Shown: in pieces, positions 26,732 to 35,231 of the stretch | Layout: each line of letters opens with the position of its first letter | Position numbering within the stretch: position 1 is the stretch's first letter | From: an uncultured Saprospiraceae bacterium | Lineage (GTDB): Bacteria > Bacteroidota > Bacteroidia > Chitinophagales > Saprospiraceae | NCBI GenBank assembly: GCA_938022165.1 | Contig: CALIEI010000245.1 | Location: 1 to 38,516, forward strand | Length of the DNA stretch: 38,516 bases | Reading direction: 5' to 3' | Program-made: the position numbers and the translations under genes | Notes under the pieces: generated by a model | Databases searched by the model: none | Seen by the model: only the letters and a program-made list of their open reading frames with translations | What the model was told of the DNA's origin: nothing

Positions 26732-27529
26732 TTAGTTTTGTAGTGTCCACAATTCGCCTTGCCTAGTTTCAATTGCTATCAAGCCATTTTCTTGATCTAT
26801 ATAATATTTGTATTCTCTTGTTCCGGAAGTTTCAATATCCATACTTAGTACAGATCTATACAATGAATCATTTAGCATTATTTCAGGATATGATTCACCG
26901 TTCTGAAAGAAATCATAATCTAGATCTCTCTTGTTTGTAATTACTTGAAAAGTTAGTGAATAACTATTTACTTCATTCATTTCAAGTATTTCAAATTTGT
27001 CAGCTACTCTTTTTGATCTTGGGTCCAACTTATCCAAAACAATCTGACTATGAATCCTTAAAGTCAAATTGAGTTCTTCGGAATGCATTACTATGAAAGC
27101 CAATTCTCCATCGTAGCATATGAACTCAGTAGCCGTTTCATTAGGATTGCATCTATCTTGTGTATTTGTAGAGGTACGAAAGGTTATGAATTCTCTTTGT
27201 ATAATTTCAAAATTAGCTATTTCACCTTGACTCGATTCATAGCTTACAGTGTCTCCTATTTCTGTGCAGAATAAGCCCATATAAGATTTACCTTGTTCAG
27301 ATAGATCAAACTTGCCTACGTATTCTGTACTACATGCATCAAAATCGCTATCAGACAAGAATTCGTCACATTCCGTTAGACCAATGGGTGGACGAACTTC
27401 AAGTAAACAGTTTCGCAGAATCAAATCGTTTGTATCAATAACAATGACATCACCTTTTTCATCAATGACAACATCATCTTCATTACATCCAAAAAGAAAA
27501 AGTAGTAACAACAAATAAATCAATCTCAT
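26732..27529 (-). CDS. Hypothetical lipoprotein
   Basis: 265 residues from the ATG at 27529; the frame could open one codon earlier with GTG. The signal peptide ends in the lipobox LFGC (Cys15 in this numbering), followed by an acidic NEDD, which usually favours outer-membrane or surface retention in Bacteroidota. The mature part has several Cys residues (CLLE, LTECDEF, DACSTEY, FCTEIG, RCNPNE, FICYDG) and beta-strand character. I do not recognise the family. A run of five TTTTTG hexamers lies just upstream of the start codon, inside the predicted leader. It forms a two-gene unit with the 84-residue protein. Confidence 0.7.
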   Translation of the reverse strand: MRLIYLLLLLFLFGCNEDDVVIDEKGDVIVIDTNDLILRNCLLEVRPPIGLTECDEFLSDSDFDACSTEYVGKFDLSEQGKSYMGLFCTEIGDTVSYESSQGEIANFEIIQREFITFRTSTNTQDRCNPNETATEFICYDGELAFIVMHSEELNLTLRIHSQIVLDKLDPRSKRVADKFEILEMNEVNSYSLTFQVITNKRDLDYDFFQNGESYPEIMLNDSLYRSVLSMDIETSGTREYKYYIDQENGLIAIETRQGELWTLQN

Positions 27530-27534
27530 CACAA

Positions 27535-27564
27535 TTTTTGTTTTTGTTTTTGTTTTTGTTTTTG
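27535..27564 (-). repeat. Hexamer tandem repeat (CAAAAA)5 in a 5' leader
   Basis: Five perfect TTTTTG units (plus strand), read as CAAAAA units on the coding strand, end 5 nt before the ATG at 27529. Such tracts are prone to slippage. An A-rich leader also favours initiation in SD-poor Bacteroidota, so copy number could tune translation of the lipoprotein operon. Confidence 0.85.
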
Positions 27565-27617
27565 TTTAAAACTTACAGCAGTAAGATTTACTAATGAGGT
27601 AACGTAGTCTAAATTTA

Positions 27618-27625
27618 CAAAACTA
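27618..27625 (-). promoter_or_regulatory. Candidate -7 element for the lipoprotein operon
   Basis: TAGTTTTG on the minus strand fits TAnnTTTG. It predicts a leader of about 80 nt that contains the hexamer tract. No -33 TTG is seen. Confidence 0.4.
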
Positions 27626-27637
27626 TTTACTTTTATT

Positions 27638-27791
27638 CCTCGCGACGTACCGCAGGTACCAAAGCGCGTCGGGCCAGCGGCACGTAAAGGTGAGCGGTGG
27701 AAGCGGCATCACACATGTTTCAGCTTTGCTGAAACATGTGTGATATAGCGTACGACGCGACGCCAGTGAAACTAGGCGGCACCCCCAAAAA
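27638..27791 (-). repeat. Dispersed intergenic repeat, copy D (GGGCG family)
   Basis: Read on the minus strand it opens TTTTTGGGGGTGCCGCC and contains TGCCGCTTCYACCGCTC, shared with copy F. Its core is a perfect palindrome at 27708-27744 with arms of about 18 bases (ATCACACATGTTTCAGC and its complement). Non-coding. Confidence 0.55.
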
Positions 27792-27802
27792 CTGGCTCAA
27801 AT

Positions 27803-27838
27803 AAAAAAAGCCCTCGCTCAAATGAACGAAGGCCTTTT
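27803..27838 (-). terminator. Terminator of the nrdBA operon
   Basis: On the minus strand AAAGGCCTTCGTTC pairs imperfectly with GAGCGAGGGCTTT and runs into seven Ts, about 23 nt after the nrdA stop codon. Confidence 0.75.
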
Positions 27839-27860
27839 AATTCTTAATTAAGTATTTTGA

Positions 27861-30287
27861 TTATGCACCGCAAGCTTCACAACTTGGGTCATCGATGATA
27901 CACATCTTTGGCGCTGCTGTATCAGTAGCAGTCTTCGTAGCTGTCGATGTTTGTGTTGCATCTCCAGACTTACCATGCTGTACAACACCTTCATTCAACT
28001 TCTCCTTGGCACTACTCTTTCTAAGCTCTTCGTTGACAGTGAACTTTATCGGATCTACTGCTGCCTTCGATCTTAGGTAGTACATACCTGTCTTCAATCC
28101 TTTTTGCCATCCATAAAAGTGCATAGAAGATAACTTACCGAAGTTTGGATTCTCAACGAAGAGATTCAAACTTTGAGATTGGCAAATGTATGCTCCTCTA
28201 TCCGCTGACATATCTATCAATACCTTTTGGCTCAATTCGTATGAAGTCTTATACATCGCTTTCAACTCATCTGGAATTCTGTCGATGTTCTGAACAGAAC
28301 CGTTGTTGAGCATCAGTTGCTGTCTCATTTCTTCATCCCAAATACCTAGGCTGATCAAGTCCTTTAAAAGGTGCTTGTTGATAATGATGTATTCACCAGA
28401 TAAGGTTCTACGTGTGTAGAAGTTTGAAGTATATGGTTCAAAGCATTCATTGTTACCTAAGATCTGCGAAGTTGACGCTGTTGGCATTGGTGCCAATAGC
28501 AAACTGTTTCTGATACCTGTCTTAGCGATCTCCGCTTTCAACGCTGTCCAATCCCAAAGGTCAGTTGGTGTCACGCCCCACATATCATATTGCAAAATAC
28601 CTTCACTCACTGGAGAACCAGGGTAAGATTCATAAGTACCATGCTTCACTGCTTGTGCAGAAGACTCCTGTAGTGATCCATAGTATATAGTCTCAAAAAT
28701 CTGCCTGTTCAGTAGTCTTGCTTCCTCACTATCAAATGGGAATCCCATCATGATAAATGCATCCGCCAATCCTTGCACCCCGATCCCAATAGGACGGTGA
28801 CGCATATTACTATTTCTAGCTTCCGGTATTGGATAATAGTTGATATCTATAATCTTATTCAAGTTGCGTGTAACAATTCTTGAAATCTCTCTCAACTTCT
28901 CGAAGTCAAACTTCTTGTCGTTTACAAATTTTGGTAAAGAGATTGATGCAAGATTACATACGGCAACTTCATCTTTAGAAGTGTACTCCATGATCTCTGT
29001 ACATAAATTAGAAGATCTAATAGTACCTAAGTTCTTTTGATTACTCTTCTTATTGGCTGCATCCTTGTATAAGATATAAGGAGTACCTGTTTCGATTTGG
29101 CTCTCTAAGATAGCAAACCACAATTCTTGTGCTTTGATAGTCTTGCGCGCTTTTCCTTCTTGCTCATATTTGTGATACAAGGCTTCAAACTCCCCACCAT
29201 AAGAATCGTATAATCCAGGGCATTCATTTGGATCAAAAAGTGACCACTCTCCATCTGCCTTAACTCGCTCCATAAACAAATCAGAAATCCACATAGCGTA
29301 AAATAAATCTCTCGCTCTACGCTCTTCAGCTCCGTGATTCTTTTTCAAGTCTAAGAAATCTTCGATGTCAGCATGCCATGGCTCCAAATAAATAGCGAAT
29401 GCGCCTTTACGCTTTCCTCCGCCTTGATCTACATAACGTGCCGTATCATTAAACACCTTAAGCATTGGAACGATTCCATTAGATGTACCTCCAGTACCTT
29501 TGATGTATGATCCTTGGGCACGTACATTGTGTATACTAAGACCAATACCTCCAGCAGATTGTGAGATCTTAGCACATCTAGTTAAAGTCTCAAATATACC
29601 TGGGATACTATCTTCTGTAGTCGATAACAAGAAGCAAGAAGATAACTGCGGCTTTGGTGTACCTGCATTAAATAATGTTGGAGTAGCGTGTATAAACCAC
29701 TTTTCTGACATTAGGTCATAAGTCTCCAAGGCTGAATCAATATCTTCACCATGAATACCTAGTGCAGTACGCATCAACATATGTTGAGGTCTTTCTACTA
29801 CCTTGCCGTTCGCACGCATAAGATATGAACGCTCTAGCGTCTTAAATCCAAAGTAGTCAAAGTTGGTATCTCTATCGTAGATAATCGCAGAGTCTAATCT
29901 GTCTTTATTGGCTTCAATGATATTGTATGTAAGATCACTGATCAAGCCAGCTTTTGCATTTGTCTTTGGGTCTATATAATTATATAGCACCTTCATTACT
30001 TTAGAAAATGATTTCTCCGTATTTTTTTGAAGGTTACTGATAGCAATTCTAGCTGCAAGCAACGAATAGTCAGGGTGTTCTGTTGCCATGTTTGCCGCTG
30101 TCTCAGCAGCGAGGTTATCTAATTCTGAAGTGGTCACTCCATCGTATAGCCCTTGAATCACCTTTTTTGTAATCTCGATTGGGTTTACAAAATTTGGATT
30201 TAGGCCATAACAAAGTTTCTTGATTCGTGCGGTGATCTTGTCAAAGGAGACGCCTTCTCTTTTTCCACCTCTTTTTATTACTTCCAT
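27861..30287 (-). CDS. nrdA: Ribonucleoside-diphosphate reductase, alpha (catalytic) subunit, class Ia
   Basis: 808 residues, normal for class I NrdA. It reduces ribonucleoside diphosphates to deoxyribonucleotides in the cytosol together with NrdB. An ATP-cone (about residues 1-90, starting [16 protein letters not shown]) provides allosteric activity control. Catalytic residues are visible: Cys218 in SSCFLL, Asn427, Cys429 and Glu431 in SNLCTEI, and Cys444 in AVCNLAS. Other signatures are [10 protein letters not shown], the radical-path tyrosine pair in GMYYLR and the C-terminal CEAC (Cys803, Cys806) that exchanges disulfides with thioredoxin or glutaredoxin. A low-complexity [15 protein letters not shown] linker precedes the tail. 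It is transcribed after nrdB with a 117-nt spacer and ends at a terminator. Confidence 0.98.
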   Translation of the reverse strand: MEVIKRGGKREGVSFDKITARIKKLCYGLNPNFVNPIEITKKVIQGLYDGVTTSELDNLAAETAANMATEHPDYSLLAARIAISNLQKNTEKSFSKVMKVLYNYIDPKTNAKAGLISDLTYNIIEANKDRLDSAIIYDRDTNFDYFGFKTLERSYLMRANGKVVERPQHMLMRTALGIHGEDIDSALETYDLMSEKWFIHATPTLFNAGTPKPQLSSCFLLSTTEDSIPGIFETLTRCAKISQSAGGIGLSIHNVRAQGSYIKGTGGTSNGIVPMLKVFNDTARYVDQGGGKRKGAFAIYLEPWHADIEDFLDLKKNHGAEERRARDLFYAMWISDLFMERVKADGEWSLFDPNECPGLYDSYGGEFEALYHKYEQEGKARKTIKAQELWFAILESQIETGTPYILYKDAANKKSNQKNLGTIRSSNLCTEIMEYTSKDEVAVCNLASISLPKFVNDKKFDFEKLREISRIVTRNLNKIIDINYYPIPEARNSNMRHRPIGIGVQGLADAFIMMGFPFDSEEARLLNRQIFETIYYGSLQESSAQAVKHGTYESYPGSPVSEGILQYDMWGVTPTDLWDWTALKAEIAKTGIRNSLLLAPMPTASTSQILGNNECFEPYTSNFYTRRTLSGEYIIINKHLLKDLISLGIWDEEMRQQLMLNNGSVQNIDRIPDELKAMYKTSYELSQKVLIDMSADRGAYICQSQSLNLFVENPNFGKLSSMHFYGWQKGLKTGMYYLRSKAAVDPIKFTVNEELRKSSAKEKLNEGVVQHGKSGDATQTSTATKTATDTAAPKMCIIDDPSCEACGA

Positions 30288-30376
30288 GGTTATGCGATAT
30301 TAGGTATTAAAATTATAGTTCGGTTTCAATCTTGTCAGTACGGTAAAATAGTGTTTCGTTACAGTGTAGTGTTTTC

Positions 30377-30394
30377 AGTGTACTTGAGTACACT
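30377..30394. promoter_or_regulatory. Palindrome in the nrdB-nrdA spacer
   Basis: AGTGTACT, two bases, AGTACACT: a perfect 8-bp inverted repeat 10 nt after the nrdB stop. A related ACAGTGTAGT lies just upstream (30361-30370). It could be an operator, an RNA-processing site or a short stem that sets the NrdB:NrdA ratio. It does not fit the NrdR-box consensus. Confidence 0.4.
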
Positions 30395-30404
30395 ATGTCG
30401 TTTG

Positions 30405-31382
30405 TTAAAAATCTTCGTCTAGAGAGAATTTTTGACTAGCTCTATCAGCCATGACACCGGCTTTTTGATAGTCACCAACTCTCTTTTCAAAGAAATTCGT
30501 TTTGCCTTGTAGGGAAATCATATCCATCCAATCGAATGGATTTTCTGCGTTATAGTGGCGTGGAAGGTTGAGTGCCACTAAGAGACGGTCTGCCACGAAT
30601 TCAATGTATTGACACATTGAATCAGCGTTCATACCTATTAGACGCACAGGAAGTGCATCGGATACAAATTCTTTCTCAATTTTAACAGCATCCAAAATGA
30701 TTCCAGTCACCACATCCGCATCTAACTTGTTGGTAATGTGGTCATTATACAATAAACATGCAAAATCACAGTGCATCCCTTCATCTCTAGAAATTAACTC
30801 ATTTGAGAAGGTTAAGCCTGGCATTAGACCTCTTTTCTTCAACCAAAAGATGGAACAAAATGATCCTGAGAAGAATATACCTTCTACAGCCGCAAAAGCG
30901 ATCAATCGCTCTGCAAAGCTGCCATTATCGATCCAACGGAGTGCCCAATCAGCCTTCTTCTTGACGCAATCCATTGTTTCGATTGCGTTGAATAGCATGT
31001 CTTTTTCCGCATTATCCTTGATGTAGGTATCGATCAATAAGGAATAGGTCTCGGAATGGATATTCTCCATCATTATTTGGAAACCATAGAAAAACTTAGC
31101 CTCAGTGTATTGTACTTCTGAAACGAAATTTTCTGCTAAATTCTCATTTACAATCCCATCACTAGCTGCAAAGAATGCTAGCACGTGTTTTATAAAGTGT
31201 CTTTCGTCGTCTTTGAGTTGCTCCCAGTGCACCAAATCAGTTGAAAGATCAATTTCCTCTGCTGTCCATATACATGCTTCAGAAGCTTTATACCACTTCC
31301 ATATATCCTCGTGCTGAATTGGAAATAATACGAACCGGTTAGGATTTTCCTGTAGTATTGGTTCTATAGTGTTTGTAGACAT
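30405..31382 (-). CDS. nrdB: Ribonucleoside-diphosphate reductase, beta (radical) subunit, class Ia
   Basis: 325 residues. It carries the di-iron centre and tyrosyl radical that start catalysis in NrdA. Iron-ligand segments are DLVHWEQL (Asp49), ENIHSETY (Glu106, His109) and the later [11 protein letters not shown]. The radical tyrosine is present as Tyr113, in the ExxHxxxY arrangement that corresponds to Tyr122 in E. coli, so this is a standard Fe/Tyr class Ia subunit and not a Tyr-less class Ic type. It is the first gene of an nrdB-nrdA operon. Upstream are a -7 element at 31589-31596, a hairpin-rich leader and a cluster of DnaA boxes, which suggest cell-cycle-linked control. Confidence 0.97.
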   Translation of the reverse strand: MSTNTIEPILQENPNRFVLFPIQHEDIWKWYKASEACIWTAEEIDLSTDLVHWEQLKDDERHFIKHVLAFFAASDGIVNENLAENFVSEVQYTEAKFFYGFQIMMENIHSETYSLLIDTYIKDNAEKDMLFNAIETMDCVKKKADWALRWIDNGSFAERLIAFAAVEGIFFSGSFCSIFWLKKRGLMPGLTFSNELISRDEGMHCDFACLLYNDHITNKLDADVVTGIILDAVKIEKEFVSDALPVRLIGMNADSMCQYIEFVADRLLVALNLPRHYNAENPFDWMDMISLQGKTNFFEKRVGDYQKAGVMADRASQKFSLDEDF

Positions 31383-31588
31383 ATTGATTGTTTAAAATAG
31401 TTCAAATAAATGTTCGGTAATAGAGTCACCTATGACTCTACAGGTTTCTTACATAACAGCTATAACTCGAGGAGATGTAAGGTTCTCTTTTCGTAAAATA
31501 TAGTATGAATACCAGATTGAATTGCTCTGGGTATCAGAACATAATTCCGGCGATTATTTTTGCACTTAATCTTGCCGTTGTGTGAGGA
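31383..31588 (-). promoter_or_regulatory. Hairpin-rich 5' leader of nrdB
   Basis: If transcription starts near 31582, the leader is about 200 nt and can form three stems: TAGAGTC/GACTCTA (31421-31440), CTTACAT/ATGTAAG (31448-31481) and ATACCAGA/TCTGGGTAT with one bulge (31509-31534). It is not a riboswitch class I recognise, and cobalamin-box signatures are absent. Confidence 0.35.
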
Positions 31589-31596
31589 CAAATATA
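31589..31596 (-). promoter_or_regulatory. -7 promoter element of nrdBA
   Basis: TATATTTG on the minus strand is an exact TAnnTTTG match. No clear -33 TTG is seen. The DnaA boxes lie about 30-120 nt upstream of it, where an activator or repressor would bind. Confidence 0.5.
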
Positions 31597-31627
31597 ACTA
31601 CAATATTGTCTTTTTTTATAATGTAAG

Positions 31628-31648
31628 TTATCCACATATTGTGGATAA
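31628..31648. promoter_or_regulatory. Inverted pair of perfect DnaA boxes upstream of nrdB
   Basis: TTATCCACA, a 3-base TAT spacer, then TGTGGATAA: two consensus DnaA boxes facing each other. They sit in an AT-rich stretch of the gap 31383-31784. In E. coli, DnaA boxes at the nrdAB promoter mediate cell-cycle control, so a similar role is plausible here. Confidence 0.75.
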
Positions 31649-31702
31649 TGGATATATGTAGCTGACAGTCAGACAACTAAAAAATATTCTTATTTTTTTA
31701 AT

Positions 31703-31711
31703 TGTGAATAA
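31703..31711 (-). promoter_or_regulatory. Third DnaA box upstream of nrdB
   Basis: TTATTCACA on the minus strand fits the TTATnCACA consensus. It lies 54 bp beyond the box pair, with an AT-rich segment between. No other gene is visible between nrdB and corA. Confidence 0.6.
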
Positions 31712-31784
31712 GCTATTTCTAGGTTTAAGTAAAATTGTAAGCAAAATGTTTACAAGGGAGCTTGCATAAAGTACTGAAAAACAA

Positions 31785-32732
31785 TTAGAACAACCTTTTT
31801 CTCCTGAAGAATCCAGCTAATAAAGCACTTATAACGAGTGAAAAGATGACAATAAAATAAAAGGAATATTCACTGTTTTTGAATGGCAGGGGAACATTCA
31901 TACCGTACAAACTCGCTACCAATGTAGGTACCATCAAGATGATCGTCACCAATGTCAACCGCTGGATAACCATATTCAAATTATTGGAAATAATCGAAGC
32001 ATATGCCTCCATGGTTCCATTCAAGATATTGGTATACACGTTAGACATATCTAAGGCCTGACTATTGTCGATGATAATATCTTCAAACAAATCGGTCAAT
32101 TCCTCATCGTTTCGTATTCCTAAGAAGTCGGTTCGTTTCATTTTGAGCTTGAGCAGATCATTGGCGCTTAGTGAATTCACAAAGTACACTAGGGACTTCT
32201 CTATAGACAGTAGATTACGCAACTCCTTATTTCTAGAACTATCATATAGCTCCTTCTCTACCTCGTTACGTTTCTTATTCAAATTTTTCAGACATACCAG
32301 ATAGTCTTGCACGATCTGCTCAAATATCTGCAACACAAACTTCTGCTGATTCACTGGATTGAAATTCTTCACCTTCCCTTTCTTGAATCGCTTAAGCACC
32401 GTGCGCTCATGCGAACTTATAGTTACTATATTATCAGGTGTTGAAATGATACCAATCGGAACAGTCAGATATAAAGACTCATTCTCAGGAGCAGAATTAT
32501 TGAGTGTAGGCGCATTCACTAGTATTAAGCGAACGTCCTCTTCTCTCTCATATCTAGACCGTTCATCTATATCTAGTGAATCCTGCAAGAAATCTAGCTC
32601 TATTTGATGTGTCGCTGCAAATGCTTCTATCTCCCCTGCTGCTATAGGCGGATGTATATTGATCCAGCATCCTGATTCAGGGGCATCGATTTTCTCGACT
32701 TTACGGTTTGATATTTTAAAGTATTCTATCAT
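31785..32732 (-). CDS. corA: CorA-type magnesium/divalent cation transporter
   Basis: 315 residues from the ATG at 32732. A longer frame to 32771 adds a Cys-rich stretch of 13 residues not usual for the family. The cytosolic N-terminal domain (about 1-240) includes the WINIHPP and DFLQDSLDIDERSRYE segments seen in CorA. A long helix leads to two transmembrane segments near the C-terminus, with the signature YGMNVP between them (the GMN selectivity motif), and a basic RRKRLF tail. It forms homopentameric Mg2+ (or Co2+/Ni2+) channels in the inner membrane. A -7 element at 32790-32797 supports the chosen start. No operon partner is obvious. Confidence 0.94.
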   Translation of the reverse strand: MIEYFKISNRKVEKIDAPESGCWINIHPPIAAGEIEAFAATHQIELDFLQDSLDIDERSRYEREEDVRLILVNAPTLNNSAPENESLYLTVPIGIISTPDNIVTISSHERTVLKRFKKGKVKNFNPVNQQKFVLQIFEQIVQDYLVCLKNLNKKRNEVEKELYDSSRNKELRNLLSIEKSLVYFVNSLSANDLLKLKMKRTDFLGIRNDEELTDLFEDIIIDNSQALDMSNVYTNILNGTMEAYASIISNNLNMVIQRLTLVTIILMVPTLVASLYGMNVPLPFKNSEYSFYFIVIFSLVISALLAGFFRRKRLF

Positions 32733-32789
32733 TGAAAAAAGAGCAAGGCACCAAACGCAGATCTTCGACAATGCATTTGGTCCTGATCA

Positions 32790-32797
32790 CAAACATA
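32790..32797 (-). promoter_or_regulatory. -7 promoter element of corA
   Basis: TATGTTTG on the minus strand matches TAnnTTTG exactly and implies a leader of about 50 nt to the ATG at 32732. No -33 TTG is visible. Confidence 0.45.
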
Positions 32798-32825
32798 GTT
32801 AAATACGAATAGGAATCACTGATAG

Positions 32826-33548
32826 TTAGGCTAAATCTGTGTTTTTATGGGCATATAGTTGTTTGACCAGTGGCGTATAAGGAACAAGCGTTCCCGTCAA
32901 ATTTTTCCACTTAGTAGGTCTTTTATTCTTAGTACGCCAATAATCTGCCAAGATATCTCCTTGCTGTTCATAGTTGTAGCTGAGCATATCTACACTTCCG
33001 GATTTGAGTGCCTCCGCTCCACCATAATTATACCCAGCTTCGCTTCTTTGCGCACGCAATGCACGAGGGATATATACGGAACCTTGATGTTCATATTGCC
33101 AGATATGAATCAGTTCATGGACAAATAGATCTTCAGACATTTGCCCAAAATGATTGATCGTATATACGCCTACGTAAGCCATGCGCATATACTTGGGTAC
33201 AAGTGCTAAGTTATCAATACGAATTCGCTCTACATCGATAGATTCTCCAAATAGCTCATTCACTATTTGACGCTCTTCAGTATTTAGCGCACGCGTATTG
33301 TATTTCAACCAATCACAACAAGTCTCATAAAACTCTCCAAATGCAATAAGATCTAAAAGATAAAAAAACAAGTCGACCAGATACCCTCCTGGCTGCTTGA
33401 GTAAGCGGGTAACACTAGCGTCTGAGCTCTTAGCCTGACGAACTCTGCATAGATGCTGCCAGAGTCGCGATATCCTTTTGCTTAGGCTATACCCTGCCCA
33501 TCTCCTCTTCATCGCCAGCCACTTATATGTTGCAGCATGCAACTCCAT
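32826..33548 (-). CDS. HELIH-motif putative metallopeptidase
   Basis: 240 residues. The central FVHELIHIWQYEHQG contains HELIH (His144-His148), the zinc-binding and catalytic motif of gluzincin-type peptidases. YEQQGDILADY, about 46 residues later, could give the third ligand (Glu194). The HELIHxWQ context resembles DUF4157-like metallopeptidase domains found in phage- and toxin-associated proteins. There is no signal peptide. The hydrophobic stretch about 56-71 (YLVDLFFYLLDLIAFG) may be a membrane-contacting helix. The start codon overlaps the stop of the upstream permease by one base (TAATG), so the two are translationally coupled. This suggests a shared function at the envelope, but the substrate is unknown. 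A start at Met13 is possible. Confidence 0.65.
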   Translation of the reverse strand: MELHAATYKWLAMKRRWAGYSLSKRISRLWQHLCRVRQAKSSDASVTRLLKQPGGYLVDLFFYLLDLIAFGEFYETCCDWLKYNTRALNTEERQIVNELFGESIDVERIRIDNLALVPKYMRMAYVGVYTINHFGQMSEDLFVHELIHIWQYEHQGSVYIPRALRAQRSEAGYNYGGAEALKSGSVDMLSYNYEQQGDILADYWRTKNKRPTKWKNLTGTLVPYTPLVKQLYAHKNTDLA

Positions 33549-34837
33549 TATTTAAAACGTAAAGCTTCTACAGGTTGGATAGTCGTCACCAAATAGGAAG
33601 GAATAATCAAGAAAATAAGTGTAATAAACATAGTCCCTATATTCAGACAAAATATGGTGAAGAAGTTAAGCGCAATCGGTGCCACACTTAGATAGTAGTC
33701 TTGTTCGCTGAGCGTTACAAACCCAAATTGCTTTTGCAACAAGCACAAACCTATACCTATAAGATTGCCCCACAGTAATCCTAGACCGATTATATAGGCA
33801 GCATAATACAAAAATATTTTTCTGATTTGCCAGTCATGTTCTCCCAGAGATTTGAGTACACCTATCATCTTGGTACGTTCCAGGATCAGTATCATCAGTG
33901 CCGTTATCATATTTATGATGGAGACTATGATCATCAAAATAATTATAACCACTTCATTAATATTTTGTAGCTCCAACCATTCAAATATGCCAGGAAACTT
34001 AAAACGTATAGATTCCGCAAACAGCTTGAGCGGCAACACTTCTTCTGTCAGATAATATCTGTACACATCCAGATCATCTATATTGTCGATATACACCTCA
34101 AAACCACCAACCTCTTCTTCTGACCAACCCAGTAGCTTCTGCACCTGCCTCAAGTCGACGAGCGCAAATCGTTTATCATACTCCTCCAAGCCCGTTTTAT
34201 ATATCCCACAGATCGACATCCGTCGTTTTACCTCTTGGTTTTTATTGACAAAGATCACCGTCAGCTTATCCCCTACTTTCAGTTGTAAGCGCTTAGCTGT
34301 AGAATTAGAAATGAGGATATCCCTTGACATAGCATCATCCGGAAAAGTAATCACCTCACCATCTATAATGTAGCGCTCAAGCACGTCCCAGTTATAATCC
34401 TTCCATATCCCCTTCAGCATAATCCCTTCGATATCCTCACTCGTTTCCAAGATCCCTTCTTTGAGTCCAAAGCGTTGAATATGCTCAATACCGCCTTTCG
34501 TTCTTTGCCCTTCACCCAAGAAATCATATACCCCATTAGTACCAGCATAATCTACCCCTTCTAGATCTGCGAGCGAAGGATAAAAATCTTGATTGATGTT
34601 GATGGGTTTACTTTCGGCACTACGGATGTAGTTATTATCATTGATATGAATATGTCCCCAGAAGTCAAATATCTTTGCTGTTATCTCTTGTTTAAAACCC
34701 TGGATGAGAGAGGTAGCACAAATCATAACCGTCATACTCAGCGCTATTGCGACTATCGCAATCCTAAGTATTAATCTAGAAAAATTCTTCTTCCCAGAAA
34801 AAGAAACCTTCTTGGCTATGAAATAAGGAAAATTCAT
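33548..34837 (-). CDS. LolC/LolE-like ABC transporter permease (FtsX/MacB fold)
   Basis: 429 residues. An N-terminal transmembrane helix (about 22-46, ILRIAIVAIALSMTVMI) is followed by a large periplasmic MacB_PCD-type domain (about 47-285). Three more helices (about 293-322, 346-372 and 388-418) form the FtsX-like domain, with the ILERTKMIGVLKSLG coupling region typical of the family and the QPVEALRFK ending. LolC/E proteins release lipoproteins from the inner membrane to the LolA carrier, using the ATPase LolD; no ATPase is encoded next to this gene. It is the first gene of a two-gene unit with the HELIH protein. Confidence 0.87.
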   Translation of the reverse strand: MNFPYFIAKKVSFSGKKNFSRLILRIAIVAIALSMTVMICATSLIQGFKQEITAKIFDFWGHIHINDNNYIRSAESKPININQDFYPSLADLEGVDYAGTNGVYDFLGEGQRTKGGIEHIQRFGLKEGILETSEDIEGIMLKGIWKDYNWDVLERYIIDGEVITFPDDAMSRDILISNSTAKRLQLKVGDKLTVIFVNKNQEVKRRMSICGIYKTGLEEYDKRFALVDLRQVQKLLGWSEEEVGGFEVYIDNIDDLDVYRYYLTEEVLPLKLFAESIRFKFPGIFEWLELQNINEVVIIILMIIVSIINMITALMILILERTKMIGVLKSLGEHDWQIRKIFLYYAAYIIGLGLLWGNLIGIGLCLLQKQFGFVTLSEQDYYLSVAPIALNFFTIFCLNIGTMFITLIFLIIPSYLVTTIQPVEALRFK

Positions 34838-34892
34838 CGGTCAGTAAGGTAAGGAGTTTTCGATTGTGAATGACAAATCTTGACTTTAATTA

Positions 34893-35060
34893 TTTTTTGG
34901 GCGAGCCTACTGCCCTGCTTTACTCCAAGGCCAACCCACTGCAGTAGACCGAGCTATCCAGCACTCCACATTCGTTTCGGTCCCAGCAAGCGCACCTTCC
35001 TTAGTCACGGACTGCTCCTGTTAGTCGCATGCTTACTATCTCTCTCGCTAGGCAGCAAGA
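34893..35060 (+). repeat. Dispersed intergenic repeat, copy E (GGGCG family)
   Basis: It opens TTTTTTGGGCGAGCC, 13-15 bases shared with copy F in the opposite orientation. It also contains CCGAGCTATCC and TTTCGGTCCC, echoing copy C. It occupies the divergent gap between the permease and tyrS. Any reading frame through it looks non-coding. Confidence 0.55.
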
Positions 35061-35065
35061 GCGAG

Positions 35066-35205
35066 AGATTTGAGCAAGAGCAAGAGCAAGGGAGACAACA
35101 AGAGCAAAAGATTTGAGCAAGAGCAAGAGCAACTTGTATATGAGATAAACAAATTAAACGAATTAACGAATCAACAAATCAAACAAATAAACGAATCATC
35201 AAATA
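35066..35205 (+). repeat. Purine-rich direct repeats and A-rich low-complexity tract
   Basis: A 24-bp unit made of AGATTTG plus AGCAAG repeats occurs at 35066-35089 and 35109-35132 (period 43). From about 35148 the sequence becomes a degenerate run of AAAC/AATCAAC/ACGAAT words. It lies directly upstream of the tyrS promoter element. Confidence 0.7.
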
Positions 35206-35231
35206 AGCATTTACTTACTCCTAAAATTCCT

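Noticed and set aside
31628-31711. Chromosomal replication origin
   Set aside because: Three DnaA boxes and AT-rich DNA fit, but no dnaA, dnaN, gidA or similar origin neighbour is present, and the number of boxes is low. A promoter role for nrdBA is the simpler reading. A genome-wide GC-skew plot would decide.
35066-35205. CRISPR array
   Set aside because: Repeats are short, overlapping and degenerate, with no regular unique spacers and no cas genes.
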